From: Entonaema liquescens
Taxonomy: Eukaryota > Ascomycota > Sordariomycetes > Xylariales > Xylariaceae
NCBI GenBank assembly: GCA_902805475.1
Contig: CADCSX010000023.1
Coordinates: 434,001 to 498,000, forward strand
Length of the DNA: 64,000 nt
Reading direction: 5' to 3'
Each line of letters begins with the position of its first letter. Position 1 is the first letter of the stretch. The translations under genes and the position numbers were made by a program. Positions 11,070-22,667 of this stretch are shown here, piece by piece. Below the pieces are notes generated by a model that did no database searches, was not told the origin of the DNA, and saw only the letters and a program-made list of their open reading frames with translations.

Positions 11070-12359
11070 TTGGGACAGCCAGACCGACCATCTAAGCTAT
11101 CAAGTGATATTATTTTCGGACTCATGGGGCGCTCCAAGCCTGCTAAAAAGCTCTTCGGCAGCTCAACCAAATCACCCGTACTTTCAAGCGATATCATTTT
11201 TCGAATCGCCTCGATATATCTGCATCCGCCAAAGGATATCGCCTGTTTATCAGAAACGTGTCGCATCTACTATGAGGTTCTAGATACATTTCTCTATAGA
11301 GCTCACGTGCTTTGGGAGCTGGGGAGGCCCCAGCGGGTTATAGAAGAATATGAGTCAGATCGACCTAAATCGCCGGCCATTCATTGGGCTATTCTCCAAG
11401 ATGATGATAGAGTCCGTATGACAGTAGCTCAGAAGTCTATCAGTGCAGCTCTACTACACTGGCCGGAATACCTCGATGCTAAGTGCTTCATGCGGGAATT
11501 GGGGACTGAGACGACACCAATTGACCTAGCAGCCAAGCTTGGGAGAGACGATATAGTCCAGGAACTAATAAAAGCCAACCGTCCCGTTGAGTTTCAAATT
11601 AAAAATTATATATCTGACCTAGAATTTGAAATGGCCAGATTCTTTTACACACGCTACGATATCTATACTACTCCCCTTCATACCGCTATTAGGTACGGGC
11701 ATGTAGACATTGCTAACAGGTTAGCCAGCGTTGTACAAGACCTTGAGGAATGTGACTCCGCACCTAGGTTTTTATCTTCTCGAGACGGCGTTTTCTCTCC
11801 TTTAAGGTTCGCAGCTATGTTCAAAATGCCATCAGTCATTAAAATACTACAAAGTCGGGGCTATAAAGTCGGAAGACATTGGCCTTACATAGGCGGCAGG
11901 AACATAACTCCCCTTCATTTCGCAGCTTGTAACGACAACAATGAAGAGACCCTTCAATTATTGCTTGATACCGGCTATAGCCCTTACGAAGCCACCAGTG
12001 ATGGAGAAACTCCTGTTGGGACCGCAATTACGTGTTTGTGCCCGGCAAATGCTTTGTTTCTCATCAAGCACCTTTCGATGGAGGATAAACTAGATACCGC
12101 TGATCGCTATATTATTAATCTGCTAGAAACAGATGATTTTCTTCCAATTACTAAGGCACTACTCGAGGATTATACTATCCCGCCAAAAATGGCTCGTCAC
12201 TTAGAGACCCGTTTGGTAAATAACATTGACGTTCCGCGACGGCTTGAGAAAATACCGGAGACGCTTCATTTCTTGATTCATCACCCGGGTCTCCGTTACT
12301 CGGAGGATATACATTCGTATCTTGTTGAGAAGATGACTGAGGCTAGGGAACAAAATTAG
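11070..12359 (+). CDS. F-box-like and ankyrin-repeat protein
   Basis: A single-exon frame of 429 residues. The F-box-like segment is at about residues 37-75 (SSDIIFRIASIYLHPPKDIACLSE in outline), followed by ankyrin units recognisable by TPIDLAAKLGRDDIVQELI (about residue 150), TPLHTAIRYGHVDIANRL (about 200), a diverged unit near SPLRFAAMFKMPSVIKIL (about 245), and TPLHFAACNDNNEETLQLLL (about 285). The first 37 residues contain a duplicated LSSDIIF motif, once before and once inside the F-box-like segment. F-box plus ankyrin architecture is common in Sordariomycetes and implies protein-protein interaction, perhaps as an SCF adaptor; the target is unknown. The C-terminal 100 residues lack clear repeats. 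Confidence 0.78.
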   Translation: MGQPDRPSKLSSDIIFGLMGRSKPAKKLFGSSTKSPVLSSDIIFRIASIYLHPPKDIACLSETCRIYYEVLDTFLYRAHVLWELGRPQRVIEEYESDRPKSPAIHWAILQDDDRVRMTVAQKSISAALLHWPEYLDAKCFMRELGTETTPIDLAAKLGRDDIVQELIKANRPVEFQIKNYISDLEFEMARFFYTRYDIYTTPLHTAIRYGHVDIANRLASVVQDLEECDSAPRFLSSRDGVFSPLRFAAMFKMPSVIKILQSRGYKVGRHWPYIGGRNITPLHFAACNDNNEETLQLLLDTGYSPYEATSDGETPVGTAITCLCPANALFLIKHLSMEDKLDTADRYIINLLETDDFLPITKALLEDYTIPPKMARHLETRLVNNIDVPRRLEKIPETLHFLIHHPGLRYSEDIHSYLVEKMTEAREQN

Positions 12360-12736
12360 GTTCGTGAGCAACCTACTAGCACCGAGATTGATTATTTACA
12401 TTTTGAAGAAGATGTTTCTCATTGGTGCTTAGATATAGATGATAATGCGTAGTGAGGTAGTGGCATCTAGAGTAGAACGAAAAAGGAGCTACATTCAAAT
12501 CGGAAATATCCGTTACCCCTTTTAAGGGAATAAGATCATGTGACTTGGCGTCGCGTCTTTGTGATGTCAGAGGAGAGGCAGACGCGCCCTTTCAATGACA
12601 TCGCGTAACGAGTCACTCCGCCCTCATTCTATCTCTTACCATTATAAAATAATTTCCATTCTACCCAAGTGAAGCTAGTACTATCCACCTTGAAGCAATC
12701 TACCAATTTCGAACTGCCAACAAGTGAAAACACATT
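12360..12736. other. Intergenic region and alkyltransferase promoter
   Basis: About 380 bases between the ankyrin gene and the alkyltransferase gene. No further gene, repeat or RNA was recognised. Confidence 0.5.
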
Positions 12737-13514
12737 ATGGCCGTGGGCGTAAAGCGTAAGCGCACAGGCGAAATTGTAATAGACGCCGCCGTACCTCTAC
12801 CGCAAAAGATAGCCAAATCTACACTCAATGGCTCAATGCTTAAAGATCCCGTTTCTGTTCCGGAAGACATGGAACCCCAATTAAAACGCATTACAGAATC
12901 AGACCGCACACCCTTCGAAAAGAAAGTGGTGAGTCTTTGGAATATCCTAGACTAATACTCCCTACTCTTCCTTCTTCTCGTTCTTCTTCTTCTTCTTCTT
13001 CTTCTTCTTCTTCTCCTTGCGCCATACCATCATACAGGCTATTTAAGAGCTACTTTCAAAACCTTATGTGATTAATCTCTTATAAGGCATAAGCAATATA
13101 GCGTTTACATCATATCATTAGCCAAGCAATATCACCGCCAGCACGTTGATAAAGATAAACGAATACAATATAAGAGATACAGACGCTTGCTAACACCTCA
13201 ACCCCAAAACACAGTGGACTCTTCTATGTCAAATACCCCGGGGCCACGTATCTACATACGCCCTCCTCGCAGCGCATCTGGGATCGTCCCCGCGCGCTGT
13301 AGGCAACGCGCTGCGACGGAATCCGTTCGCGCCCGAAGTGCCGTGCCACAGGGTCGTAGCAACGGGAGGTGCTCTGGGTGGTTTCAAGGGCAAATGGCCG
13401 AAAGACGGCGAGGGCATCACGCTCGACGAGAAGCGGAAGCTTCTTCGCGGGGAGGGCATAAAGATAGACGATAAGGGCAGGGTACTCGGCACGCCGTGGG
13501 CGGCGTTTGATTGA
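12737..13514 (+). CDS. O6-alkylguanine-DNA alkyltransferase (MGMT-type DNA-binding domain)
   Basis: Exon 12737-12928, intron 12929-13214, exon 13215-13514, phase 0, 163 residues. The intron (286 bases) holds a CTT microsatellite. Exon 2 encodes the complete methyltransferase DNA-binding domain: CQIPRGHVSTYALLAAHLG (helix-turn-helix entry), SSPRAVGNALRRNP (arginine finger region), and the active site PCHRVVATGG with Cys at residue 108. A Cys rather than Trp argues for real alkyl-acceptor activity and not an alkyltransferase-like protein. It would repair O6-alkylguanine in nuclear DNA by irreversible transfer to C108. The N-terminal part is short (64 residues) and Lys-rich with possible nuclear-localisation motifs (KRKRTG); the usual N-terminal RNase H-like domain of long MGMTs is absent. 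The frame fits the family without gaps. Confidence 0.9.
12967..13015 (+). repeat. CTT/TTC trinucleotide microsatellite in an intron
   Basis: A run of about fourteen near-perfect CTT units within the intron of the alkyltransferase gene. It forms a polypyrimidine stretch close to the donor and may vary in length between strains. Confidence 0.9.
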
Positions 13515-13919
13515 GTGAATAGAGCGCTGGTATGGCGAAGCTGCGGGAAGTATCCCCACCTGGCCAATAGCCTGTCATGTGGTCTCAGATGGGATGAAAG
13601 AGGCCTTGTGAATGGCGACATATGTGTTTGGCAGACGATGAAAGGCCCGGCTAGTGTAAGTAAAACTTAAGGAGGTTTTTCCTAAATGAAAATAAAGCAA
13701 TTGGCAATTGTGTGCGTTCGAACTAGATCTGCTTCTTTCCCTTCTATCCATGCGCTGCTGTAGACAGCTGTCCATATAATATTTCCCGCTGCTAATTTAA
13801 TATTAATATATATTACTTACCCCACGATGTCAGTAATAAGAACACTTTTTTATCTCACTCGCAAAAAGAATTCTTGAGAAGTAGCCCCACGATTTATCGC
13901 CAAAGTCTTCGAAAAACGC
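13515..13919. other. Intergenic region
   Basis: About 400 bases between the alkyltransferase and the small membrane protein gene. Open frames on the opposite strand here are shadows of the alkyltransferase exon or lack motifs. Nothing else is seen. Confidence 0.45.
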
Positions 13920-14372
13920 GTGCGCCTGCCGCGTCCAGCTATGAACGGTCTCGATCACAATCATCAAACCATGTCAGACGCCAACAGTGCAAGCATGTCG
14001 GAGCAGGGACAGCTCGTACTCAGATTAAGCAACGGCGACTCGGCTTCCATGCCAGCCAGACCAGAGTCAGGAGGAGACCAGCGCTTTCATGCCGACGCGC
14101 AAGAATCCGACCCGAACAATCCCGAGCGCAAAGCCAAATCCTCTTATGAATCCAACAACGAGTATCGCATCCTACGAGACAAGTCCACTGGTCATAGTTG
14201 CATATACCGCGAAGCGAACCTTGGAGTGAAGCAGGTCCAAGCTGGCAGCATGGTCTTCACCCATCGAGAAGACTCCACCCCGCAGATACTCTTATGGATA
14301 CTTCTCTGCATCGTTGTATTTCTAGCCGCAATCGTACTTAGGCAATGCGTCTTGTGGAAATCAGGAAGTTAA
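13920..14372 (+). CDS. Small single-TM hypothetical protein
   Basis: A frame of 150 residues with a hydrophilic, Ser/Asn/Gln-rich N-terminal half, a central more conserved-looking block (NEYRILRDKSTGHSCIYRE), and one hydrophobic segment at about residues 122-142 (ILLWILLCIVVFLAAIVL) followed by a short RQCVLWKSGS tail. There is no signal peptide, so a C-terminal tail-anchor topology is likely. No family is recognised. Two later in-frame ATGs (13941 and 13971) are also possible starts, the last giving MSDANS. Confidence is limited because the frame is short and no family supports it. Confidence 0.5.
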   Translation: MRLPRPAMNGLDHNHQTMSDANSASMSEQGQLVLRLSNGDSASMPARPESGGDQRFHADAQESDPNNPERKAKSSYESNNEYRILRDKSTGHSCIYREANLGVKQVQAGSMVFTHREDSTPQILLWILLCIVVFLAAIVLRQCVLWKSGS

Positions 14373-15445
14373 GCGTGTTTTTCGTGGAAGCACTGAGGTG
14401 GACGACGAGACAAGCCGACTGCTGTATTAGAATAGCAGGGCGAGGATATTATTGAAATGCGCGAATGCCTTAGCAATACGAATTGAGTTCCTAGGTTGAT
14501 TGATTTCAATAACTAATAGTAGTACCTGTGCCACGTAGCCTCTGCATTCGTAGGCAAATTAGTAAAAAATGTCAAATCCAAGGAAGCGATAGGAAGGCAT
14601 CGTAATAGGACCAAGAAGTCCCAGAACTTTTAGAACTTGGGATAAGTCCTTAATATATGCGTAAAACATACCGGTAAGAATATACCTGATCCCTATCTCT
14701 TATTACTTCAATTACCTTTAGACGAGGAAGACGTTCCAAAAAGAATCTCTGTTAGATACCTAAAGTAAACGAGCGTGTTCGGTTTCGTATTAATGTCACG
14801 TAAGTGCAAGTAATGGAAAACAACGACTATGAGCACAGGAAGAGCCACGCGGTGAGCAGAGTACATAATGCAAACGAGTTCATATTAAAAAGGCATCGCA
14901 GGCTTCATGGCGCAAATATTGCACAGACGCAAACGAGCGCCGCCGGGCAGCCCGTATCAAGAGTGCCACCGCACATCTTCTCTCCTTTCCTCTCCTCCTC
15001 TGCTCCTCGATTCGAGAGCTACCACTCGTGAAACCTATGATTATACACCGGAGTGGCTGTGCGTCTCATGCGCGACAACCGAAAAATCATCAACTACTCA
15101 AGTTTCCTTTTCCCTCCGTGACGCCGCCCTCGTGAAAAAAAGACGAAATGTCGAAAACTCGTATTCAGTCCTCGTTTAGAAAGAAGTTTGTTTCATATGC
15201 CCCTAGGCATGCTCGAACTTGCGTCATTAATGCTCCTTTAGAAATAGAAGTTTTGGTATCGGGGTTTGAATCTAATCAATGCGAAAAAGACTATGCATCG
15301 TAAAACGTAAAACTCAACGCCTAAAGCAGAAAACAGAATGCTATATGCATGTAGAAGGCCAGACTCGGCGAAGGTGACGAGGTCTGACTGGAATCTATGC
15401 GTCGGCGAATCATGAGGGGAAAAAGGCCGCGAAAAGATTGCGAGC
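14373..15445. other. Intergenic region, no convincing gene
   Basis: About 1.07 kb. Overlapping open frames at 14804-15179 have different phases, low-complexity composition and no motif. The stretch includes the 3' flank of the minus-strand gene that follows. Confidence 0.45.
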
Positions 15446-17891
15446 TTAGAAAAAAGAGGGCTTCGTAAGGACGCGATACTCGACGTAATCTTCGCCATCG
15501 ATGTTAATAATGGTTCCTTGGCTGACCAGCCTATCCTTAAAAGGACCATTTTGCTTTCGTTCGTACTTGATGCCTTGGTGCATCATGACATCTCCATTGC
15601 CGTGGCGACTAGCTGGTCCCATTCTCATATTCTCTTGGGCCTCCCAGACCTGGTTCATCTTGAGAATATTCTCGTCGAAGTCGCGTCGGTTGTCGTGCGC
15701 ATTCATCAGAATTCCAGGACTCGCAACCGAGTTGCGGTTGGCCTGGTGGCGATCGGTACGTAGTTGAACCGCTTCCATTCTCGCAACCTCGCGGTTGGCA
15801 TAACCTTGAACGCGCTCGATAGGATCGTTGCTAGCATTGCGACTAGCCTGTCTAATCTCTACTTCCGGGTGTGAATGTCGCAGCGACTGAGCTGACTCAA
15901 TATTTCGAGACGCAACCTCGCGTCGGGGTTGTCGTGGTTCGTTGCCGTCACGCATATCCTCACGGCTAAGACCAGATGAACCGGGTCCTGGATGTCCTTG
16001 GTTAGGAACCCTAATAGGACTAGCCGCCGCAATTGCCGCCGCTCTAAGTTGTGCTTCATGGACTGCTTGTGTCTCGTTGAAAACCTGCTCCTCTTTCTTC
16101 TCCCCGGCATCGAGCTGAGCCTGGCGAATGCGGACATATTCCTTGACTTCTGGTCTGGTAAGGTTCTTCAAATGTCTAATAAAGAGTACCTCGTCATATG
16201 CAATCCATAATGCACCTGCTCCGCTGGGGAAGTTATCGTCGGTATAGCGACCATCCATCGTCTCACGCACAAGTTTGACGCGGAACATATCGTTCGCGCC
16301 CAGGATACCGTAGACGGCAAGTTTGTCCTCGTCCCTCTGAGCAGTAGACTTGGCCCAACAGCCAACGAGGATGCGAGTCGGCTTTCGGGGTGACTGCGGA
16401 ATCTCTGTCTGATTATGGGGGACAATAGGAAGACGTTCAAAACGATCTATATGCTCGGCATTATCAGCCTGTTCAGCTTGCTCAAGACGATCGGCGCGCT
16501 CGGCGATAGTGCCAACACTACTACCATAACGACGGCGCTTTGCCTCAGGACGGACCACCTGTGATTGTTCGGGTATATCCAGACCCCATGCAATAGAGGG
16601 AGGCTGGGGAGTCTCAGGCGGGGGGTTAAGTTCCAGGCGGCGCAGAGCTTCTGTTATTGCGGCCTGGTCGGCTTCCTTAGAGCGATCGTGAAGTGTCTCG
16701 GCCCGAACTTTAACATACTCCTTGATCACATTGTGGTCCCTCCCAATAAGATGGTCCAAGAATACAGTGCCCGGAAATGTGATCCAGCTGCCACCAGGGC
16801 CAGAGGGGATAGGGAAGAGTCGAAGATTGATAAGGTCGCCATTTAAAGCCTTAGGTCTGATTCGTGTTCGTAGGCGATCGCGTACATCGATGAATCCGAC
16901 TACCATATGCTTCCCTTCTATTTGGGGAACTGGGGAAGAGCGCCAATAGCCAACGGGCACGTGCTTGCTGTCTTCGTCAAACTTCTGTCGGGGTTTCGCT
17001 TTGGCAGAGTCCTCCTCAGCATCATCCGCATCTTTTACCTGGCTATTCTCTAGCTCTTCGTCGCCAAGGTTATTATAAAGTGACGCGCGTTTGCGCTTAG
17101 GGTAATGAGGGACAGGCTCATCGTCTTCCTCCACGTCAGGCATCTCGATATCCCCTCGCTCAGAAGCGACTCGACGCGCAGGAGATTTGTTACCGTTAGC
17201 GCGTGTACCAACCACAATTTCGTCACCTAGCATATCAGGGTTGACGCTGGAAACCGAGCTGCTTTCTGGAGGCGAACTAAGCTCAGCGTCATGAACTGCA
17301 GCTTCAGTCGCATCAGTGGTGGGAACAGCTTCTTCCGAAGGTGTAGGCTGTTTGGGATGAACAGGAACAGCCCGTCTTTAGAAAATGTTAGCAAATGATA
17401 ATTATTCCATAAAATGTGCGGGGAAGTAAAACTATTGTTATTGAATTGAAATTGTGCTAAAATAGGGCGGGGTGAAGTGAGGTAGAGGTTGGTTACCAGT
17501 CAGGTATTTGAATGCGGCTCAACTTGGGCAGTGACCGACGAATTGCAGAAAGAGGAAGTTGCAATGTTCATATGGGTATTAATAGTGTGAAATAAATATA
17601 TTGCTTTCCTCGAAAAGATCGACTCAGGCGGTGAAGAAGGACATAATGGTGTGAAGACCAAAGCGGTAGATAGAGTGATGTTGATGTGATGGTAGAGGAG
17701 CTGGAGGGTAGAACGAAAATGATAAAGATAAAAATAAAAATAAAAATAGAACACAAGATAGAATGATAAAAGAAGAATTGTATTGAAGGAAATATATATG
17801 CTTACTTTTCATCAACAGTAGGTTCTACTGTCTCTTTTTCCTTCTCATCCGTGCGAGTCGGCGACAACGGTTTTTTATTTTCCTCCTCCAT
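15446..17891 (-). CDS. Large fungal protein with two related globular domains, function unknown
   Basis: Exon 17891-17806, intron 17376-17805, exon 17375-15446; phase 2 junction; 671 residues. The N-terminal 160 residues are charged and disordered, with acidic runs and a PKRKRAS basic patch that could be a nuclear signal. Two related domains follow, at about residues 168-255 and 375-465: each starts with a V-G-[YC]-W motif, has a KHMVVGFIDVRDRL / KLAVYGILGANDMF strand pair, a GGSWITF / GALWIAY strand, and ends with [EV]IKEYVKVRAE / VKEYVRIRQAQ. The last 200 residues are Arg/Gln/Asn-rich. I do not know a name for this domain; its duplication suggests an ancient internal repeat. The 430-base intron is long for this genome and could conceal another exon, so the 5' part is less certain. 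Confidence 0.7.
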
Positions 17892-20800
17892 GGTTGGCAA
17901 ATGGTGCAAATCTAAAAGTACTATGATGTGAAACTAGCGATGGTGCAACTGAGGATGGCGGCGAATGTTTATATATCTACAAGATCGTTAATAAACATTT
18001 CAACTGGAAGGAGCCGAGTCATTGTTATGGGTGCAAATGTAAATGTAAAAAGCACAGTATAAGAAAGAACCACTTGCTTGGGAAGCAATTCTACAGAAAC
18101 TGCATGACACAGTACATGACTTCAGTTGGCAGACGGTTGTGGTCAGGCTGTTGCTCGTCGAGCAGGAAACCACTTGACAATGCCAAAGTACTTTGATTGC
18201 TTTATAACATGAAGTCCCACTGTGCTATTTGAAGTGTTGGAAACAATAAAAAAGCGGGACTCACCAGGTGCACGAGTATTCTCCAAAGAAAGCAAAGACT
18301 CAACGAGGACCTTGCGGTTCGAACACGCGAAACAAGTCTTGTAGACTACTTGTTGGCTGATCTCCGCCCAAGCGGTTGATGGAGACCGTAACTAAAATCC
18401 ACTTGATGTAAAAGCTACTTGGGTACACGGGTAAGATAGCTTTGATGTCAGAGAGCAGAAGATGACAGAGACTAGTAAGGTAGTCCTAGGCATAGAGTTA
18501 GTAACAAAATAGAAATCATCAGAGCGGTGCGTTTCTAGATAAGGTCCAAGTGCGACCATCACAGACAAGACGACTTGAAGAGGGGGACTCAAATGGAAAA
18601 ATATGCATGTATTATGTTGAAAGCCTAACAACTTTATTTTATTTTTTTTAACCGTCGCGTAGCAACAAATCCGAAATAAGATTAATTGACGACACTTGTC
18701 GAGTTGCCGAGACCATATGACCATACGACCCAATTGGCGCGCGAATTATTAAAGACGGAAAAGGGCATACGCGGCGGAGAAAATAGAACGAGTAGTTTTG
18801 TAGGACTTACCGAAACAAGGTTTTGGAATATGGCCAGTTGCGGAAATGAGAGTTGGCAATACGATGATAAAAAAAAAAATAATAAAAAAAAATAAAAAAA
18901 GAGGAAGATTAGGCACCTAGTTATCCAACCCAAAGAGAAGAAGAGGGGGGAAGAATATGATAACAAGTTTGCGTGGATGGGGTTCGTCTCTCTCTCTCTC
19001 CGGCACAAGGGCAAAACTAATTGGGGAAAACAAAAAATAAAAAGAGTTGAAGGTGGAAAAAGGTTAAAGGTGGGAAATGGGATTAGTATCGTGTGAGAAG
19101 TATCCGGCAAAAGTAAGCGTTGTAAATCAAAAAAAAAAGTTGTCTGACCCAAGGGAAACCCGAGCAGGGGGGGTTAATATTGTGCAATACAGGCTCTCTT
19201 AAACTAAGGCCCGACTAGGGGTAGAACAAGTCAGAGATTTGATTAAGCTGATTGGCGACATGCTAATACAAAGCCCACTTGCCAACCTTAGCTAATTAGT
19301 AGCGCGCTATCGATAGAAGTTGGAAGTCCAATGAATGTCGTGCTCGTACCAGAGAGCCACGTACAATTCTTTTTTAGATACATCTAATCAGCTAATGTAG
19401 ATGAGGTAGGCAATGAAAAAAAAATAACAATAAAAAAAAGTACGGAATACATAACTTGTACATGAGTAGGTTTTTTACTCGAGGCTACCCAATACCCTTT
19501 AGCTACCTTACTTACATGTAAATACCGAACTTGCGACAGTCCCAAAAGAGCCCCAAGAGGGAGGAATATACGAGCTGACACTATTATTACTATTCACTAT
19601 ACATGACCGCTATTACTCAGGTTGTGTGACCTAGGCATTTACATAATGCTACGTACGAATGCATCACCTATCTAGATTGTAACCCAACCTCTATCCTCTT
19701 TACCTATTCTGTTGAATCTATTGTCAGCTAAGAGGCAGGCTTCTATCGTCGTATACTAAAAGGAGCGCGTGGCTGGCTGGCTGGCTGGCTTAGAGTCGCT
19801 TCGCATTGTGTAACATGCACTTTTGTAATGAGTAGAATACCAATCCTACCTACTCAATCTTCCTTCACCGACAGATTTACATCAAATCGCATCGGGAATA
19901 AGCAAAAAGAGAGAGAGCTTGATAAAACCCATCGAGTTCCCATATGATTCCCCCATTCGAGATTGTTCTATGTAAACTCGCTTGTTTATTATCTCCCTTA
20001 AGTGAATGAGTCGATGGTAGGATGGTAGGTAGGGATAGAATTGGGTAAAGAGTATTAAGACAAGGCTTGGCGACAATTAAGGACTTAATACGCGCAGAAG
20101 TCCGAAATTCGCGTTTGTTTATCTGAGTCGCAAGTTTAAAAGCGTTAGTTAAACAGGAAGGACGCTATTCTTAGCCACGATAGATATTCCTTCCGCAAGA
20201 TGGATTGAATAAAAGCCTTTAGTATAAGAGAGATGGAAGAAGAACATTGGCTTACATTGTGATGTTGGCATTTCGAATTGCGTGATGTGGCGTCAGGGGT
20301 TCCTTATTAATAATAACTTTGGCTATCACTTAAAGACGAGGTTTAATAATTATCATCCTACCGTATATCCGAAGATCGCGTTTTTAGATATGTTTCAATG
20401 GACTGCTACGCACCAAAGGGGACGCTTTGTCTTGTATAGCCATAGCCCGTGGATATAATACAAGTTGTTGGAGACAAGAATACCTAGGTTAGGGTGCTAT
20501 GCCGCGCTTATCTTCTACTAACATGACATATCTGCGCAGAAAAAGGTAACATGGGTCAGCACCAACCAGCTTTGAGCAATAGTAGACGTTTCTAATAATT
20601 ATAGCGTTGGTATCCATTTAGCCCCAACCGGAACTTATTAGCATATTGAGCAAGCAGTATACGATCGGCCCCATGCTGATATATGGCAGGTACATACATA
20701 CTGTACTGTACATATCTATGTGTAAGTACCTACTTACACATGTAACTAGGTATAAGTGATTTCATACTACCTAGCAAAGTGCTTAGGAATAATAGTTTCG

Positions 20801-22667
20801 ATCGCCGGGTTGCGCGTCTACCCGATCATCAATTTCCCAGTCTCGAGTTAAACACCGGTGGGGGCGTCACAGAAAGTTTTGAAATTCGGCGCATGATACT
20901 CTCTCAATACGCATGGAGGCTAGGAGGCTAGGAGGCTAGGAGGCTAGGATGCAACGTGGACACACAAAGCTATGTATCCGTACCTAGGTAAGGTAATTGA
21001 TTGCTGCATGTCTAAACTAGATTATATATCTCTCAGTAATAGCCGGGCTTGATAGGACATAATGATACACAAATCTTACGCCATCATGTCATCACCTTCA
21101 ATCCTCTGCTGATAAACATTACGTGCCCCGTGCGACAAGGACCCGGATTGATTCCACTGGGACTCGAGTTGAATAAGTCTCTACTACGGTATGGTTCGGT
21201 CTGACCGAAAGGGGGGGACACAAGGTGCCGCGAGCAGGTAATAATAAAACTCAATACCCCTCTCAAACTGCCTAAAAAGCCCTTCCGCAATTGCTAAGTG
21301 TCATGTTTAATGCTTCTAACTACGCCTATCAGAACTTATTTAGACTCGGAGTCTCAAGTTTCGCACCAACAACTCTGCAATAATTCAAAATATTCGGGAT
21401 CAACATGCGGTTGTGGTTGAATCATAGACGTAAAACCATAAACTCACTTCTTTACACTATGTACGAGAGACGAGTTGCACGGGGTTGATTAGTGTAGAAA
21501 GGGGAATTCAATAGAAGCAGGGGCCAAGACTTTCTCTTTTACGAGTACCCCTGCAAAGCCCGGGTGAACTCGACAAGGTCAAATTGGAAAGTCTATCTCT
21601 AGGTACGTACCCACTTCTGTCTCTCTCTCTAACTTTACTTATATCTTTATTTCCGCAATCATGTGATAATCCTATAAATCTGACAACTCTTCTGACTTGT
21701 TACGTCACGTGTACCTATTCTATCCTATTACACTTTAACGATAATACATACTTAGTGACGAAGACAAAGAAGTGACAAGTTATATGAAGTTATAGCCGAC
21801 AAAAACCCATCTGCGAATGAAACGAAACCACGGGGAATAGTGATAGAAGAAGAAAGGAAAAAAATTTCAATTTCAATCTCGACGATGCTATCGTAACACA
21901 AAGGACTCTATTGTGGAACTTTTTCGTCTCCTCGTGTCCCAACAGGTAAGACAGGATATGTACATATCTGCCGACATCAACGTATTACAAGAAGCGCAAC
22001 CCACAACAATTTGGCTACCTATGTAGTTATCTGGGGTTGGCTTTCGAGTAGTTTTACATCATGTGGTCACAATCAATTACATATAAGTGATACGATGGCA
22101 GCAGTTGTGTTACAGTGCGATCAGATTAAAATTGTTCTTATTATTATTAAAAGGTTCTCTCTCAAGATGCACCACATTCACCACACGGGTCTAAAAGTTC
22201 GTTTCGGGTAGGTAGTTAAGTTAGGTCCAGTTATGTGACTATCGCACTACTGACGACTAATCCATGTACAACATAGTTTAGTGTTGGTTTGGTAGCATCA
22301 TCTCGAGAGGGTAGACAAGGGTGTTGTTCAGGACCGCACTAAGGATGTAAGAGTCGTCTATCATTGACAGAATGAATATTTCTGAAGCATCGGATCTGCA
22401 TTCGTGTCTTGATTGGCGAAAGGGCTCACACATAGTAATGTTGTAGATAGGTCTTAATACGAGAACAAATTACATATCGTCATATACTCAATATAACTAT
22501 TTACTCAGCACTTAAGAAACTGACGTATATGGATCTGGAAGTTAGCCTATATTTCGTTATAATTTCGTTTGAGTACCTTAGATAGGTATCTACTTGATAA
22601 TGTAAGCAGATAACTCAACCACCAGAACGATATTAATGTCGCAGTTATCAACAAGAGCATTAATCCT
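17892..22667. other. 4.8-kb region without a convincing gene
   Basis: The longest gene-free stretch. The open frames here (for example 18682-19152 minus) are low-complexity products of T-rich/A-rich tracts (18640-18660, 18860-18900). Simple repeats occur at 19771-19791 (GGCT units) and 20914-20949 (CTAGGAGG units). It may hold 5' untranslated sequence of the flanking minus-strand gene, non-coding RNA, or decayed repeats; none can be demonstrated from sequence. Confidence 0.45.
20914..20949 (+). repeat. 8-bp tandem repeat (CTAGGAGG units)
   Basis: Four uninterrupted copies of an 8-base unit ending in CTAGGATGC. It is intergenic and probably length-variable. Confidence 0.85.

Noticed and set aside
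14804..15179. Overlapping open frames in different phases
   Set aside because: Low complexity, no motif and no splice model; treated as spacer.
18682..19152. 156-codon minus-strand open frame
   Set aside because: Composed of Phe/Leu/Ser low complexity from T-rich tracts; no domain, no conserved pattern.
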